A DNA stretch of 64,000 bases from Yponomeuta sedellus. Lineage: Eukaryota > Arthropoda > Insecta > Lepidoptera > Yponomeutidae. The position numbers and the translations under genes were made by a program. Location of the stretch: assembly GCA_934045075.1 (NCBI GenBank), contig OW203725.1:20718214-20782213 (forward strand), read 5' to 3'. Each line of letters begins with the position of its first letter. Position 1 is the stretch's first letter. Positions 11,714 to 22,983 of this stretch are shown here, piece by piece. Under the pieces are notes generated by a model that worked only from the letters and a program-made list of their open reading frames with translations, ran no database searches and had not been told where the DNA came from.

Positions 11714-12930
11714 TTATATATATATAAAGCTACAATCCGGTATACTCACTGATCTATTCATCCATACGTTTTCTCGGAAACGGTAAGATTTGGACGAAAA
11801 TGATGTATGAGAAAGTTGTAGAAAATGTATGAATTACAGCCATCCTATGAAGCCGATTTTTGAATTTCGAACGCGTTCCACTACTCGAAGGTGCTAACTC
11901 TGTAGTTTACCGGCCGATTTGGATGAAATTTTGATAGAATGGTGATATAGTGATCCGATTGAAAAAAAAAAATTTGGTTGTTCGAAATTCAAAATGGCGG
12001 CGCAGATATAGCCGACCGAAAAATCGACCTTTGCGCCAAAAAGTCGGCAGCCAACTGGGCATATGCTGGAGATATGCCGTAAACGGCATCGCGTTGCCAA
12101 AGGACCCAGGTATATGAGAAAAATCCGACATCTTGGAATTTTAAGATGGCGGCCGAGATATTGATGATTGAAAATGACAAATTTTTGTATGGAGATTTAG
12201 TACTAAAATTGACTTTTCAACAGAGAAATGGGACAAACTTGCGAGGCCGGAGGCCGAGCTCCGCGAAGCGGGCACAAAAAGTTCTGCCGCGGCGAGGCCG
12301 AAGGCCGAGCTCCGTTTAGGCCGAGGCCGAAGGCCGAGACGATTCAAGTTATAGCGCACAAGTACCAGCGCAAAAGCAAAAAGGGACAAACTTGCGAGGC
12401 CGGAGGCCGAGCTCCGCGGAGCGGGCACGAGGAACTCCGCCGCGGCGAGGCCGAAGGCCGAGCTCCGTTTAGGCCGAGGCCGAAGGCCGAGACCATTCAG
12501 GTTACGGCGCACAAGTACCAGCGCAAAAGCAAAATGGGACAAACTTGCGAGGCCGGAGGCCGAGCTCCGCGAAGCGGGCACGAGGAACCCCGCCGCGGCG
12601 AGGCCGAAGGCCGAGCTCCGTCCAGGCCGAGGCCGAAGGCCTAGACCGTTCAATTTACGGTGCATAAGTACCAGCGCAAGAGCAAAGAGGGACAAACTTG
12701 CGAGGCCGGAGGCCGAGCTCCGCGGAGCGGGCACGAGGAACCCCGCCGCGGCGAGGCCGAAGGCCGAGCTCCGTCCAGGCCGAGGCCGAAGGCCGAGACG
12801 ACACATGTTCCCATGCAACAATTCACTACGATAAGTGTCTAGCGAGGCCCTAGGCCGAGCGCCGCGGAGAGCGCAGCTCGGAGCGGCTGGGGGTTGGCGC
12901 GCGTAAGCGCGCAGGGGGCTCGCCCCCTAG
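11714..12930 (+). repeat. array unit 1 (1,217 bp)
   Basis: From TTATATATATATAAAGC to CCCCCTAG. By eye it is identical to unit 2. The first ~520 bp are AT-rich with two AAAATGGCGGC / AAGATGGCGGC motifs, followed by four 153-bp GC-rich subrepeats. Confidence 0.95.
12230..12841 (+). repeat. four 153-bp subrepeats in unit 1
   Basis: GGGACAAACTTGCGAGGCCG recurs at 12230, 12383, 12536 and 12689. Each repeat is a run of GAGGCCGAAGGCCGAG modules. Because 153 is divisible by 3, frames stay open on both strands (138, 197 and 226 codons), which are not real proteins. The same block recurs at 13447-14058 and 14664-15275. Confidence 0.93.
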
Positions 12931-14147
12931 TTATATATATATAAAGCTACAATCCGGTATACTCACTGATCTATTCATCCATACGTTTTCTCGGAAACGG
13001 TAAGATTTGGACGAAAATGATGTATGAGAAAGTTGTAGAAAATGTATGAATTACAGCCATCCTATGAAGCCGATTTTTGAATTTCGAACGCGTTCCACTA
13101 CTCGAAGGTGCTAACTCTGTAGTTTACCGGCCGATTTGGATGAAATTTTGATAGAATGGTGATATAGTGATCCGATTGAAAAAAAAAAATTTGGTTGTTC
13201 GAAATTCAAAATGGCGGCGCAGATATAGCCGACCGAAAAATCGACCTTTGCGCCAAAAAGTCGGCAGCCAACTGGGCATATGCTGGAGATATGCCGTAAA
13301 CGGCATCGCGTTGCCAAAGGACCCAGGTATATGAGAAAAATCCGACATCTTGGAATTTTAAGATGGCGGCCGAGATATTGATGATTGAAAATGACAAATT
13401 TTTGTATGGAGATTTAGTACTAAAATTGACTTTTCAACAGAGAAATGGGACAAACTTGCGAGGCCGGAGGCCGAGCTCCGCGAAGCGGGCACAAAAAGTT
13501 CTGCCGCGGCGAGGCCGAAGGCCGAGCTCCGTTTAGGCCGAGGCCGAAGGCCGAGACGATTCAAGTTATAGCGCACAAGTACCAGCGCAAAAGCAAAAAG
13601 GGACAAACTTGCGAGGCCGGAGGCCGAGCTCCGCGGAGCGGGCACGAGGAACTCCGCCGCGGCGAGGCCGAAGGCCGAGCTCCGTTTAGGCCGAGGCCGA
13701 AGGCCGAGACCATTCAGGTTACGGCGCACAAGTACCAGCGCAAAAGCAAAATGGGACAAACTTGCGAGGCCGGAGGCCGAGCTCCGCGAAGCGGGCACGA
13801 GGAACCCCGCCGCGGCGAGGCCGAAGGCCGAGCTCCGTCCAGGCCGAGGCCGAAGGCCTAGACCGTTCAATTTACGGTGCATAAGTACCAGCGCAAGAGC
13901 AAAGAGGGACAAACTTGCGAGGCCGGAGGCCGAGCTCCGCGGAGCGGGCACGAGGAACCCCGCCGCGGCGAGGCCGAAGGCCGAGCTCCGTCCAGGCCGA
14001 GGCCGAAGGCCGAGACGACACATGTTCCCATGCAACAATTCACTACGATAAGTGTCTAGCGAGGCCCTAGGCCGAGCGCCGCGGAGAGCGCAGCTCGGAG
14101 CGGCTGGGGGTTGGCGCGCGTAAGCGCGCAGGGGGCTCGCCCCCTAG
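12931..14147 (+). repeat. array unit 2 (1,217 bp)
   Basis: Begins TTATATATATATAAAGC directly after the CTAG of unit 1, so the outer TCTATA of the element's 5' end is missing at this junction. No difference from unit 1 was seen. Confidence 0.95.
13447..14058 (+). repeat. four 153-bp subrepeats in unit 2
   Basis: Copy of 12230-12841 displaced by 1,217 bp, with no change seen by eye. Confidence 0.93.
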
Positions 14148-15364
14148 TTATATATATATAAAGCTACAATCCGGTATACTCACTGATCTATTCATCCATA
14201 CGTTTTCTCGGAAACGGTAAGATTTGGACGAAAATGATGTATGAGAAAGTTGTAGGAAATGTATGAATTACAGCCATCCTATGAAGCCGATTTTTGAATT
14301 TCGAACGCGTTCCACTACGCGAAGGTGCTAACTCTGTAGTTTACCGGCCGATTTGGATGAAATTTTGATAGAATGGTGATATAGTGATCCGATTGAAAAA
14401 AAAAATTTTGGTTGTTCGAAATTCAAAATGGCGGCGCAGATATAGCCGACCGAAAAATCGACCTTTGCGCAAAAAAGTCGGCAGCCAACTGGGCATATGC
14501 TGGAGATATGCCGTAAACGGCATCGCGTTGCCAAAGGACCCAGGTATATGAGAAAAATCCGACATCTTGGAATTTCAAGATGGCGGCCGAGATATTGATG
14601 ATTGAAAATGACAAATTTTTGTATGGAGATTTAGTACTAAAATTGACTTTTCAACAGAGAAATGGGACAAACTTGCGATGCCGGAGGCCGAGCTCCGCGA
14701 AGCGGGCACAAAAAGTTCTGCCGCGGCGAGGCCGAAGGCCGAGCTCCGTTTAGGCCGAGGCCGAAGGCCGAGACGATTCAAGTTATAGCGCACAAGTACC
14801 AGCGCAAAAGCAAAAAGGGACAAACTTGCGAGGCCGGAGGCCGAGCTCCGCGGAGCGGGCACGAGGAACTCCGCCGCGGTGAGGCCGAAGGCCGAGCTCC
14901 GTTTAGGCCGAGGCCGAAGGCCGAGACCATTCAGGTTACGGCGCACAAGTACCAGTGCAAAAGCAAAATGGGACAAACTTGCGAGGCCGGAGGCCGAGCT
15001 CCGCGAAGCGGGCACGAGGAACCCCACCGCGGCGAGGCCGAAGGCCGAGCTCCGTCCAGGCCGAGGCCGAAGACCGAGACCGTTCAATTTACGGTGCATA
15101 AGTACCAGCGCAAGAGCAAAGAGGGACAAACTTGCGAGGCCGGAGGCCGAGCTCCGCGGAGCGGGAACGAGGAACCCCGCCGTGGCGAGGCCGAAGGCCG
15201 AGCTCCGTCCAGGCCGAGGCCGAAGGCCGAGACCATACATGTTCCCATGCAATAATTCACTACAATAAGTGTCTAGCGAGGCCCTAGGCCGAGCGCCGCG
15301 GAGAGCGGAGCTCGGAGCGGCTGGGGGTTGGCGCGCGTAAGCGCGCAGGGGGCTCGCCCCCTAG
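14148..15364 (+). repeat. array unit 3 (1,217 bp), diverged
   Basis: Same length and junction as unit 2, but with scattered substitutions (for example GCGAAGG for TCGAAGG, GCGATGCCGG for GCGAGGCCGG, CAATAATTC for CAACAATTC). Confidence 0.95.
14664..15275 (+). repeat. four 153-bp subrepeats in unit 3
   Basis: As in unit 1, with point differences that merge the plus-strand frames into one 197-codon spurious ORF. Confidence 0.93.
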
Positions 15365-16730
15365 TTAGTAAATATAAAACTGTACCTCGTTTTAAGTAAC
15401 GCTAATAACTACAAAATAATTACAAGGCCCACTAGTTTTCAGATGAGTTTTGTCTCGTTGGGTCACTAGGTTAAACTCGATTGGCCATATCGGATCTTAG
15501 CCTTACTAAAACTTTATATAGAGTAATTGATAGCGGATTGATCGCCCACCACTGCTCTAAGTCTGAAGTTACGAAATGTCATTCAATACTTGTTTATTTG
15601 TTACACTTTATTTTACATAAAACATTAACAAAATCTTAAATAACATATCACGTGATTAAAATTACGTACAAAATCGGACTTATTTGAACAGAATTTTTTT
15701 CCAGCCTGTCTAAAAATGTCATTACTATTAGACTTCTATCCACTTCTACTACTGTATACTGCTATATTTATTTCATGCAAATGTTTATAAATATTGGAAC
15801 GGAAAAATAAATTAGTTACATAATATTGAAAGCCGATCTTTATTGTGTTTTTCTTCAAACTTTTGTGACCTGTTTCTTAGTTAGGAATCCAATGAACTTC
15901 GCTTTTCTTATCGTTGGGTCTTGATATAATATCTACGTCAATTCCTCAATCAAGTCATATGTAAAACAATTGTATCAGAATGATTAAAAAGCATGTTGTG
16001 TGATATTGAAACAGTATTTATATAATAATGTTTGATAATAATACAATATAATTAGAATTAAAATGTCATAGGCTTAATTTATTAAGGCCTCCTATAATTT
16101 ATAAGGTTGCGTGCCTTACAGGGTCCACAAAGATCCGTATCTTTAGTTATTTCATTTGTATATACTTGTGGAATGCAATAAATTATTGAGTATTGATTGA
16201 TTAAGTCCAATTGACTTGCAGGTTTGAACTTGGTTAAAATTGGAAAAACACAATGTTATTAAAAGTATGAAAACCATAATTACCAAAAATATATATCTGC
16301 GAAAAAACTCAAGTCTCTTACATGCTCGTAGTAATGGAGAAAATTTTAAACTTTCGCGACTTGTACACATAGTTAGAATATTTTCGGGGCTTTGATTGAG
16401 GGTGGTCTGAAACCTCATCAGTCGAAGATGCGAACGGGTGCCAGCCATCAGTCCAGCCATCACGTCGTCGAAACGTCGAGGTAAAATAGCAAAATTACTA
16501 CGCGATTAAGCCTCGAAAATATTCAAACTATGGAGAAAATTCTGAATAAAAAACTAACAGGAGTAGACTGGTGTCCCAAGTGCTGCCGAACTACTTCGCC
16601 TTGCGAGAGACATAAGAAAAAAAATGCGGAGCTGAAAACCTTAAACTTGGAAAATGAAGTACTACAGAAATACCAATTATTGTACAGTCTGATTTAGTAG
16701 GTATTCTTACAACTTCTTTGCTTTTTAAAA
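15365..16730. other. intergenic, AT-rich
   Basis: No repeat family or gene recognised. GATGGCTGGACTGATGGCTGG-like CAGTCCAGCCATCACGTCG near 16,450 is locally GC-rich. Confidence 0.4.
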
Positions 16731-16893
16731 AACCTTTTTAGAGGTTAAAAATTCCACCCATGCCGGGATTCAAACCCGCGACCTCTGGCTATCCGTACCA
16801 GCGCTCTTTCCAACTGAGCTAATGGGCGACTCACCGGCATCAGTGAAATTTCGAACCTTTACAATATTCTCCGTATTACGTACAGGCAGCGAC
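16731..16893 (-). mobile_element. SINE family B
   Basis: CCTTTTTAGAGGTTAAAAAT, CCACCCATGCCGGGATTCAA, GAGCTAATGGGCGACTCACC and the head TACGTACAGGCAGCGAC. The 3' tail (GCACGGGTTAGTGC) is lost. Confidence 0.87.
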
Positions 16894-17476
16894 GCTTTCT
16901 TTGCTTTTTCTAATAGTAAAGCCCATCAATCTCCACGTGCATCGACGGACTGTACTCGCTTAAGCGCCTAATAGCTGATTGATACCGACCTTTTCCTGAT
17001 ATTGAATATCAAGCCAAGTAACTATGCCTTTGCCTATACTTAATATCTTATAGTCTACAGGCATTGTATAAATCTCTATCAATACGAGTATGTAGTGTAA
17101 GAAATCAGGCGTAGAAATAATAGAAATGAGTGCCCTTTCAGAAATTTAATTCAATGTCAAATTCCTGAGCCACCTTCGGGCTGAAGCCGTAGTGGAGAAG
17201 AAGGCAGCCAAGAAACTCCACTCGAATAATCTTTTCTCAAATAGTCTTATAAGAATTTACAAAGCACATAGCACTCTAGTTACAAAGAACACAAATCAAA
17301 AGTAACGGAAATATAACCTCACCAGACTGGCGACAAACCACGACGAACCTACTAGAAGTAAATCCAGACAGCAAAAGAGGGAGGAGCGAGTACGGCGCAC
17401 GCTTTATATAGGAACGGTGACGTCATGAGATTGTTGCCAGTCTCTACTACTAAAATATTCCTAACAGTAGGTTCGT

Positions 17477-17578
17477 TATCAACCCTTGTATGTCCCCACT
17501 GCTGGGGCGCGGGTCTCTTCCTGCATCGCAGGAAGATTAGGCCATACTCCACCACGGGGGCCAAGTCCGGGTTGGTAT
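17477..17578 (-). repeat. SINE family A 3' fragment
   Basis: CAACCCTTGTATGTCCCCAC through CCACCACGGGGGCCAAGTCC; only the distal ~100 bp are present. Confidence 0.82.
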
Positions 17579-17677
17579 GTAGTAGGTAGTAAGTATGTAG
17601 GTATTGAAGTTTAAATTGGTGAGTAAATAGGTAGAATGTGCACAAGTAACATGACGGCTCAAGTTTCGCAAAATTGG

Positions 17678-17792
17678 AGTTGAGATTTTCGCTAAGTAAA
17701 TACTTCACTGTAGTACTATCTCTTCGAATATCCCAGAACAGAACGTGACAGAACGTTAGTAAAGTATTTACTTAGTGAAATTCTCAATTCAG
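17678..17792. repeat. inverted-repeat element (MITE-like)
   Basis: GAGATTTTCGCTAAGTAAAT and its imperfect complement ATTTACTTAGTGAAATTCTC form arms of ~30 bp around a ~45-bp centre. It directly follows a family A fragment. Confidence 0.7.
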
Positions 17793-17855
17793 AAACCGTC
17801 CCTTAAAATTTAACAACTGCAATAAAATGATTGACTTTTTTATATAGCCTATACT

Positions 17856-17990
17856 AGCCCCACTGCAGGCCTCCGATCATACAGAGCATGAGAGAGTATG
17901 GATTTGATTACCACGCATGTCCCCTGCGGATTTACAATTTCAAGCAACGATGTTTTCCTTCACCGTTAGGGAGTAGTATTGCTTCAGTAA
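17856..17990 (-). repeat. SINE family E fragment
   Basis: CCCACTGCAGGCCTCCGATC and GATGTTTTCCTTCACCGTTA match the distal body of family E; the head is absent. Confidence 0.5.
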
Positions 17991-18097
17991 CTTCAACTTC
18001 AGTAACTACGGAACTTAGGAACGAAACTTTCGATATTTGACATGCTGATTCATTCGACAACATGCTACCCCTTCTAATAATACCTATTAATAATTCT

Positions 18098-18367
18098 GTA
18101 GACTTTTAGTCCGGATCTACTTACGAGTGTTGTTATATCGGAAGAGTCCGACCAGGTTTCGCTCCGAAGACGCGAGCTCCGTCTCTGCTCACCATGATTA
18201 AGCTCTGCGAACCGGAGCGAAGAGTCCGACCAGGTTTCGCTCCGGTTCGCAGAGCTTAATCATGGTGAGCAGAGACGGAGCTCGCGTCGTCGGAGCGAAA
18301 CCTGGTCGGTCTCTTCCGATATAACAACACCCGTAAGTCCGTAAGTAGATCTGAACTAAAAGTCTAC
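18098..18367. repeat. 270-bp near-perfect palindrome (foldback element)
   Basis: GTAGACTTTTAGTCCGGATC at the left pairs with the complement at the right end (GAACTAAAAGTCTAC). Inner arms include TTGTTATATCGGAAGAG, CGACCAGGTTTCGCTCC, GACGGAGCTCGCGTC and AGCTTAATCATGGTGAGCAG. The loop is about 13 bp around GAGTCCGACCAGG. No coding potential. A diverged fragment of the same sequence is at 41828-41872. Confidence 0.92.
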
Positions 18368-19034
18368 AATGCGTTGTGATTAATAATTCTTGTTAACAAA
18401 TCTTCCTCGTCGCGTAACTTCGAGTTACTAAGAATTTTAGCCCATTGACCATATTATACGCACCATAGAATAGTCAGTGAATCCACATTAAGTGAATACA
18501 TTCATATTAGCATATTACAGTTCGTCGGGATACTGATACATGAATACCTACATTTAATATCACCGATATCACCATCTTTATTAGCGTAACTTTACAGCAA
18601 AAAATTTGCGCAACTGCCGACTCTACCTGTGAACCTCTACCTCTGAAGGAACCAGTTTTCCACTGTTGAAGCGCCAAATTCCTCATGTATCAAACGCCAA
18701 ACACGCGGCCCCGCAATTAAGCCATAACCTCATTATTTACGAGGCGAAATTACACAACTTAAGACGAGAATAAAAATTATTCCCCGCGAAAAGTGTCAAT
18801 CCGCACGTAATAAAAGTGCCGCCATAAGCAGGCGGCCATCTTGAGGCCCTTAACTTGAGAGGACGCGCCATGTAATAATCTCATTGAGATGTTGACTAAA
18901 ACAAGGCGACGCGGCGGCTCATTTTGCGAGCTGTTTGCGGCCGCGGTAGAGTGGACAGAAGGTCTTCTGCTCTTTTGTATGAAATAGACTAAAATATATA
19001 TACTTATATTTCAACGTAGAGTAAATTCGGGTAA
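18368..19034. other. intergenic with GC-rich island at 18,690-18,960
   Basis: GAAATTACACAACTTAAGAC, GGCGGCCATCTTGAGGCCC and GTTTGCGGCCGCGGTAGAG stand out in non-repetitive sequence. A conserved non-coding element is possible but untested. Confidence 0.35.
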
Positions 19035-19395
19035 TCTATATAAATAAAATTCTAAGTCTTGACTGACTGACTCACTCATCAACGCCTATCCCAAGCCGTT
19101 TGACCTAGGAAGCCCAAATTTTGCACAGAGGGTTTATATATAATGTAGGCAAGGAATAAGACCGGATTTTTTTAAATTCAACCCCTAAGGGGGCAAAAAG
19201 GGATGCCAAAATTTGTATAGGAAGTATAAAGAATGTTATCTAATTTTCTTGAAATTTAAAATAAATATTCTTCAACACAAATGATTAAACACGTGTTTCG
19301 CCGTTTTAAAAATTTAATCCTTAAAGGAGTGAACGGGGTTACAAAATTTTGTGGCTACTAAAGTCCACGGGGATGGAGTCGCGGGCTAAAGCTAG
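19035..19395 (+). mobile_element. Helitron, non-autonomous, intact ends
   Basis: Flanking A, then TCTATATAAATAAAATTC, with the 3' end GTCGCGGGCTAAAGCTAG followed by T. This gives A-TC...CTAG-T as expected for Helitron insertion. The interior (GACTGACTGACTCACTCATC, AAACACGTGTTTCGCCG) is repeated at 31165-31511. Confidence 0.85.
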
Positions 19396-19506
19396 TAAAA
19401 AATATGTTTTCCAAGTCACCCTGTATTGCAAGAGGTGTACTAGGTGTAACAAAATCCCGGGTTTTTAGATAGATTTGGAAGTATTTGCACTCTCTGTATA
19501 GTATAC

Positions 19507-19575
19507 TCTGTGTAAGGCGCTATGGCGCTCATTAGGAGGGCTATGTCCAGCTGTGGACTAGTATAGCCTGATTTA
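19507..19575 (+). repeat. family I 3' end, short
   Basis: GCGCTATGGCGCTCATTAGG, AGGGCTATGTCCAGCTGTGG and AGTATAGCCTGA, with the tail lost. Confidence 0.65.
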
Positions 19576-19927
19576 ATGATAATTTCATAAGCAACTAATT
19601 AAAATGAGGAAATTGTCACATACCACACATTTATGTACGTCGACAGTAAGTATGTGCACTCCAATAAAACTTATGAAATAAAACTGAGGTGTTCAAATAC
19701 GTCGAATTGTCGCTAATTCGTCATTGTTCTCATTAATCTCTCACAGTTCTCAGCACAACAGAAATGTACTAAGAATACAGTTATTGTCGTTTTAGTATGT
19801 AAGTTTGTCAGTCAACTCCAACTAATATAGAAATAAAAATATCTCTAACAACTGTTGCACTGACAACATAATAAGTGTGACACTTCCAAGGACAATGACG
19901 ACGACAATTTGTGTAGATCAGCGCATT

Positions 19928-19985
19928 TGGCCAATCTGCGGTGGGCCTCTCTGAGAGAAGGCCTGTGCCCTGCAGTAGAACATTT
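19928..19985 (+). repeat. LINE 3'-end fragment
   Basis: GGTGGGCCTCTCTGAGAGAA and GGCCTGTGCCCTGCAGTAGA are a recognisable lepidopteran LINE end phrase; also seen inverted near 40640. Confidence 0.5.
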
Positions 19986-20284
19986 AAAGGCAACATAAGA
20001 CTTAAATCCGGATTAACTACTTGATTTTTATCTAATTTACGTTGCGGTAGACTTGGCAACGAAAATGTCAAGTCTGACCTAATGTAGTCTGTGTTATTGA
20101 ATCCTGGAAAATCCTCTCCTAAAATAGCAAGAATTGATTTTTAATTTTAAGATTGGACCTTCTGCTACTTGTTATTTTGTGACTAATGATAGCAAGCTAA
20201 GTGTTGTGTAAAGGTCAGTATACACTGAGACAGCAGTGGGATTTGGCTAAGGATAGTGTTGCCACCCTCGGTTTTCATTATTAC

Positions 20285-20405
20285 GGGCCCACCGCTGCCT
20301 ACTGCTGGGTATAGGCCGCATCCCCCAATGCCATCTGTCCTGGTCCCTTGCCATCCTCATCTTCGGACCCTCTGACCACTCCACAGCATCGTCCATCCCT
20401 CCCAA
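20285..20405 (-). repeat. LINE 3'-end fragment
   Basis: GGCCCACCGCTGCCTACTGC, GCCGCATCCCCCAATGCC and CCACTCCACAGCATCGTCC resemble the reverse of a LINE 3' region. No reading frame remains. Confidence 0.5.
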
Positions 20406-20457
20406 AATTCAAAATTTACAAAATTTCAATAAATCTTAAATTAACTGTTATATTCCT

Positions 20458-20560
20458 TTTAATGCACTAATCTGTGCTAAGAACAATTTTAAAAACCTAT
20501 TTAGAGGCTAAAAATTCCACCGATGCCGGGACTCGAACCCGCGACCTCTGGCTAACCGTC
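20458..20560 (-). mobile_element. SINE family B, truncated at a palindromic insertion
   Basis: GCACTAATCTGTGCTAAGAA, CCTATTTAGAGGC, and GGGACTCGAACCCGCGACCT, ending abruptly at CTAACCGT where a different sequence begins. Confidence 0.83.
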
Positions 20561-20582
20561 AGTATTAGTTTCTTAACTGCTA

Positions 20583-20697
20583 ATAAAAAAATATTTTGTG
20601 TTTTAACACAAAATATTTTTATTAAGTATCATAAGAACAATTATGATACTTAATAAAAATATTTTGTGTTAAAACACAAAATATTTTTGTTTTTAAG
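20583..20697. repeat. nested palindrome (palindromes within a palindrome)
   Basis: AAAATATTTTGTGTTTTAAC followed by ACAAAATATTTTT is itself a hairpin. It occurs twice, on either side of TTAAGTATCATAAGAACAAT and ATGATACTTAA, so the whole ~110 bp also folds back on itself. Confidence 0.9.
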
Positions 20698-21254
20698 TAA
20701 TGTCAGTAAATTAATGTAATAATTTTTCTGTTCGATTTTTATTTTTATACCATACAATTACCGAGTTGAATGTTTTTCAAAATAAATAAGTACTTACAGT
20801 ATTAAGTATATGTAACTGTAAAAATAGGCAATTAAAGGAAAGCTTAAGTTATAGCGCAACGCTAACAAACTGTACAGTAGTTTGGCGACACTTGTACATC
20901 TAGAAATATAAAGGTTTTTTTGCTATTAAAAAATAAAAAAGTTATATGTTTTTACATATATATATATATATAGGTTTCTTACTGAAAAATGTAATGCCAG
21001 AAAATGTAAATGTTCCATCTATTCCTAAATAAGTTCCTCCTCGAGACACTCAAAATGAATCAGATATTGAAAAAAATAACAAATAATTCATTGAAAGCTT
21101 ACCACGTATTATTAACAACATCAATCACGGTGGGTTAGCTGGAAGAAAATACTATCTAGTATTAAGTTCGCCTTTGTACAAATTTGTTTTTAGTGCAATA
21201 AAGAATTTTTCATTAATTCATTCATTCACACATTCTATTCGGTTACGCTGCAAA

Positions 21255-21512
21255 CGACTTTTTGTTTAATTAGCCACGACTGTATTCCACCGCTGGGCTT
21301 CCCTCTCAGCCTCCCCTTCAGATTTCCACTCCTCCATGTCTCTGGCCAATTGCTCCCATCCAGGAAAATTTTTGGTCAAGTCGCACCGTAGACATATCAC
21401 ACGGAACCCGTGACGATTTTTGCCCATCTTTCCAGGTCCATACGTCTGACATGACCAGCCCAGCTACACTCACGCGCTTAGCGGTCGCAACTCCAACGTC
21501 GGGACGACTATG
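21255..21512 (-). pseudogene. LINE reverse-transcriptase C-terminal remnant
   Basis: On the minus strand the text reads, with interruptions, WAGHV..MDLERWAKIVTG, then FLDGSNWPETWRSGNLKGRL, then SGGIQS. This resembles the C-terminus of RTE/CR1-like LINE polyproteins (WAGHVARM..RW.K, GPNWMR.A.DR..W). Frameshifts are present. Confidence 0.6.
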
Positions 21513-21796
21513 CAACTAAAATTAATGTAAAATTTTGGTTTGGTAATAATTTATTCGTGGCCCATGCACACGGATATTGGTCGCACATAGCTGACTATGT
21601 TATATAAGTCTACAAATTAGTGGCTGCCGATATCTGAATATTGAATTCACCCGTATAAGGTTGCATCTCATTTTAATCGCTCGCGAAATATGCGAATGTA
21701 CAGTAAAAAAAGGCGTAGACGTTTTGATTTAGTGATCTGTGAAATATTAGTTTGTAACCGAAGCGCGTACTTTTGGGGTTCAAAACCCAGAAGTAT

Positions 21797-21925
21797 AATC
21801 CTATTCTACTAATATTATAAATTTCAAAGTTAGTGAAGATGTGTGGATGCCTGTTACTCAATCACACAATAACGGCTGAACGCAATTACATGAAACTTTG
21901 CATAGAGATAGACAAAGACTTGAAT
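21797..21925 (+). repeat. Helitron-like 5' fragment
   Basis: CTATTCTACTAATATTATAA, AACGGCTGAACGCAATTACA and TGAAACTTTGCATAGAGATA follow the start of a widespread lepidopteran Helitron. No CTAG end was found nearby. Confidence 0.6.
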
Positions 21926-22024
21926 TAAATAATAATAATAAATAAATATTCATGGACAAATTACACAGATCTCGTTAGCCCTATACTAAGCACAACCAAA
22001 TGACTTGTGTTATAGGTGCTAACT

Positions 22025-22185
22025 CGACGATAGATTTAATACAATAAATATATACATAGGTAAACATCCAAGACCCGAGACAAACTAGAAAAGTTCGTTT
22101 CCTAGTTTGACCCGGCCGGGGATCGAACCCGAGGCCTTCGGTTTTACAGTCAGCGTGCCAAACCGCTGCGCCACTGAGGTCGTCA
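22025..22185 (-). mobile_element. tRNA-derived SINE related to family C
   Basis: On the minus strand: GACGACCTCAGTGGCGCAGC, CGGGTTCGATCCCCGGCCGG and CTTGGATGTTTACCTATG. The head differs from family C, but the body phrase CTTGGATGTTTAC is shared. The TAAAACC loop suggests another tRNA parent. Confidence 0.7.
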
Positions 22186-22983
22186 GAATTGAGACATGGG
22201 ATACTTGATATACCGGTAATGCGTTCCCAAGGGAGTAAGTATTTCATTGTTACTTTGTTCAAACCGAAGGCTAAGATTATATTTACTGGCAACTTAGTAC
22301 GTCGTTCGCCGGAGCAGCTGGTTACAATAAAAAATATTCGCAAGAAAAGTCGAAAATCAAAAAATCATCCGAAAAAACTCGAAAGCCTTTTGTATCGCAC
22401 CAAAAGTGGCCGTCTGTACCCAAGTAGCTTAATTTGTGAACGACAATGTCACTAATTTTCCCGGAGCCCCGAGGGCCCCACTAAAAAACGTTTCATAATC
22501 TTTGTCACTAGTTCGCCTGACTGATTGAATGCACGCGCAAATTACAGGCTGTACGCACACCATATTACCAAAAGATATTCCACTACAGAAGGTTAACACT
22601 AAGTCAGTTATACATTGAACAGGTCTTATCGCGATTATTGTGCAGTTGGAAAATACTTACGATGACTGCATCGGCACCAACATGAAAAACTTTTTAATAA
22701 AAAAAACAGACTACACACTTAAACGAAAAATTCGTTGTTTTTCATGGATCCCATCTATCAATAGAATGTGTCAATATAGGACAATCCTTGAGGTACCCAC
22801 ATCTTTTCAAACAAATAAAGGATTAATTAAATCGAACAACTTAGTAAGGAATTAATAGTGTTTACTTCCTAATAAGGAAGTAAATTTTCTGCATACAATA
22901 ATAATAATAACTTTCAAACAACAAAATCAATTGTCTTGCTGTCAAAATAAGATATCCGTTGCTATGGTATCAAACAAACTTTG

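Larger units (their letters stand above)
11708..15364 (+). mobile_element. three-unit tandem Helitron-like array
   Basis: The left boundary is TCTATATTATATATATATAA (11708), a Helitron-type TC start. The right boundary is GGGGGCTCGCCCCCTAG (ending 15364) followed by T: a short GC hairpin directly before CTAG, as at Helitron 3' ends. Between them lie three direct copies of 1,217 bp. A second hairpin, GCGCGCGTAAGCGCGC, precedes the terminal one in every unit. No Rep/helicase coding sequence is present, so it would be non-autonomous. The base 5' of TC is C, not the usual A, so the exact 5' end is less certain than the 3' end. Confidence 0.75.

Noticed and set aside
12141..15268. Long ORFs of 129-226 codons on both strands in the Helitron array
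   Set aside because: They are forced open by 153-bp subrepeats (a multiple of 3), mirror each other on opposite strands, and have no recognisable domain.
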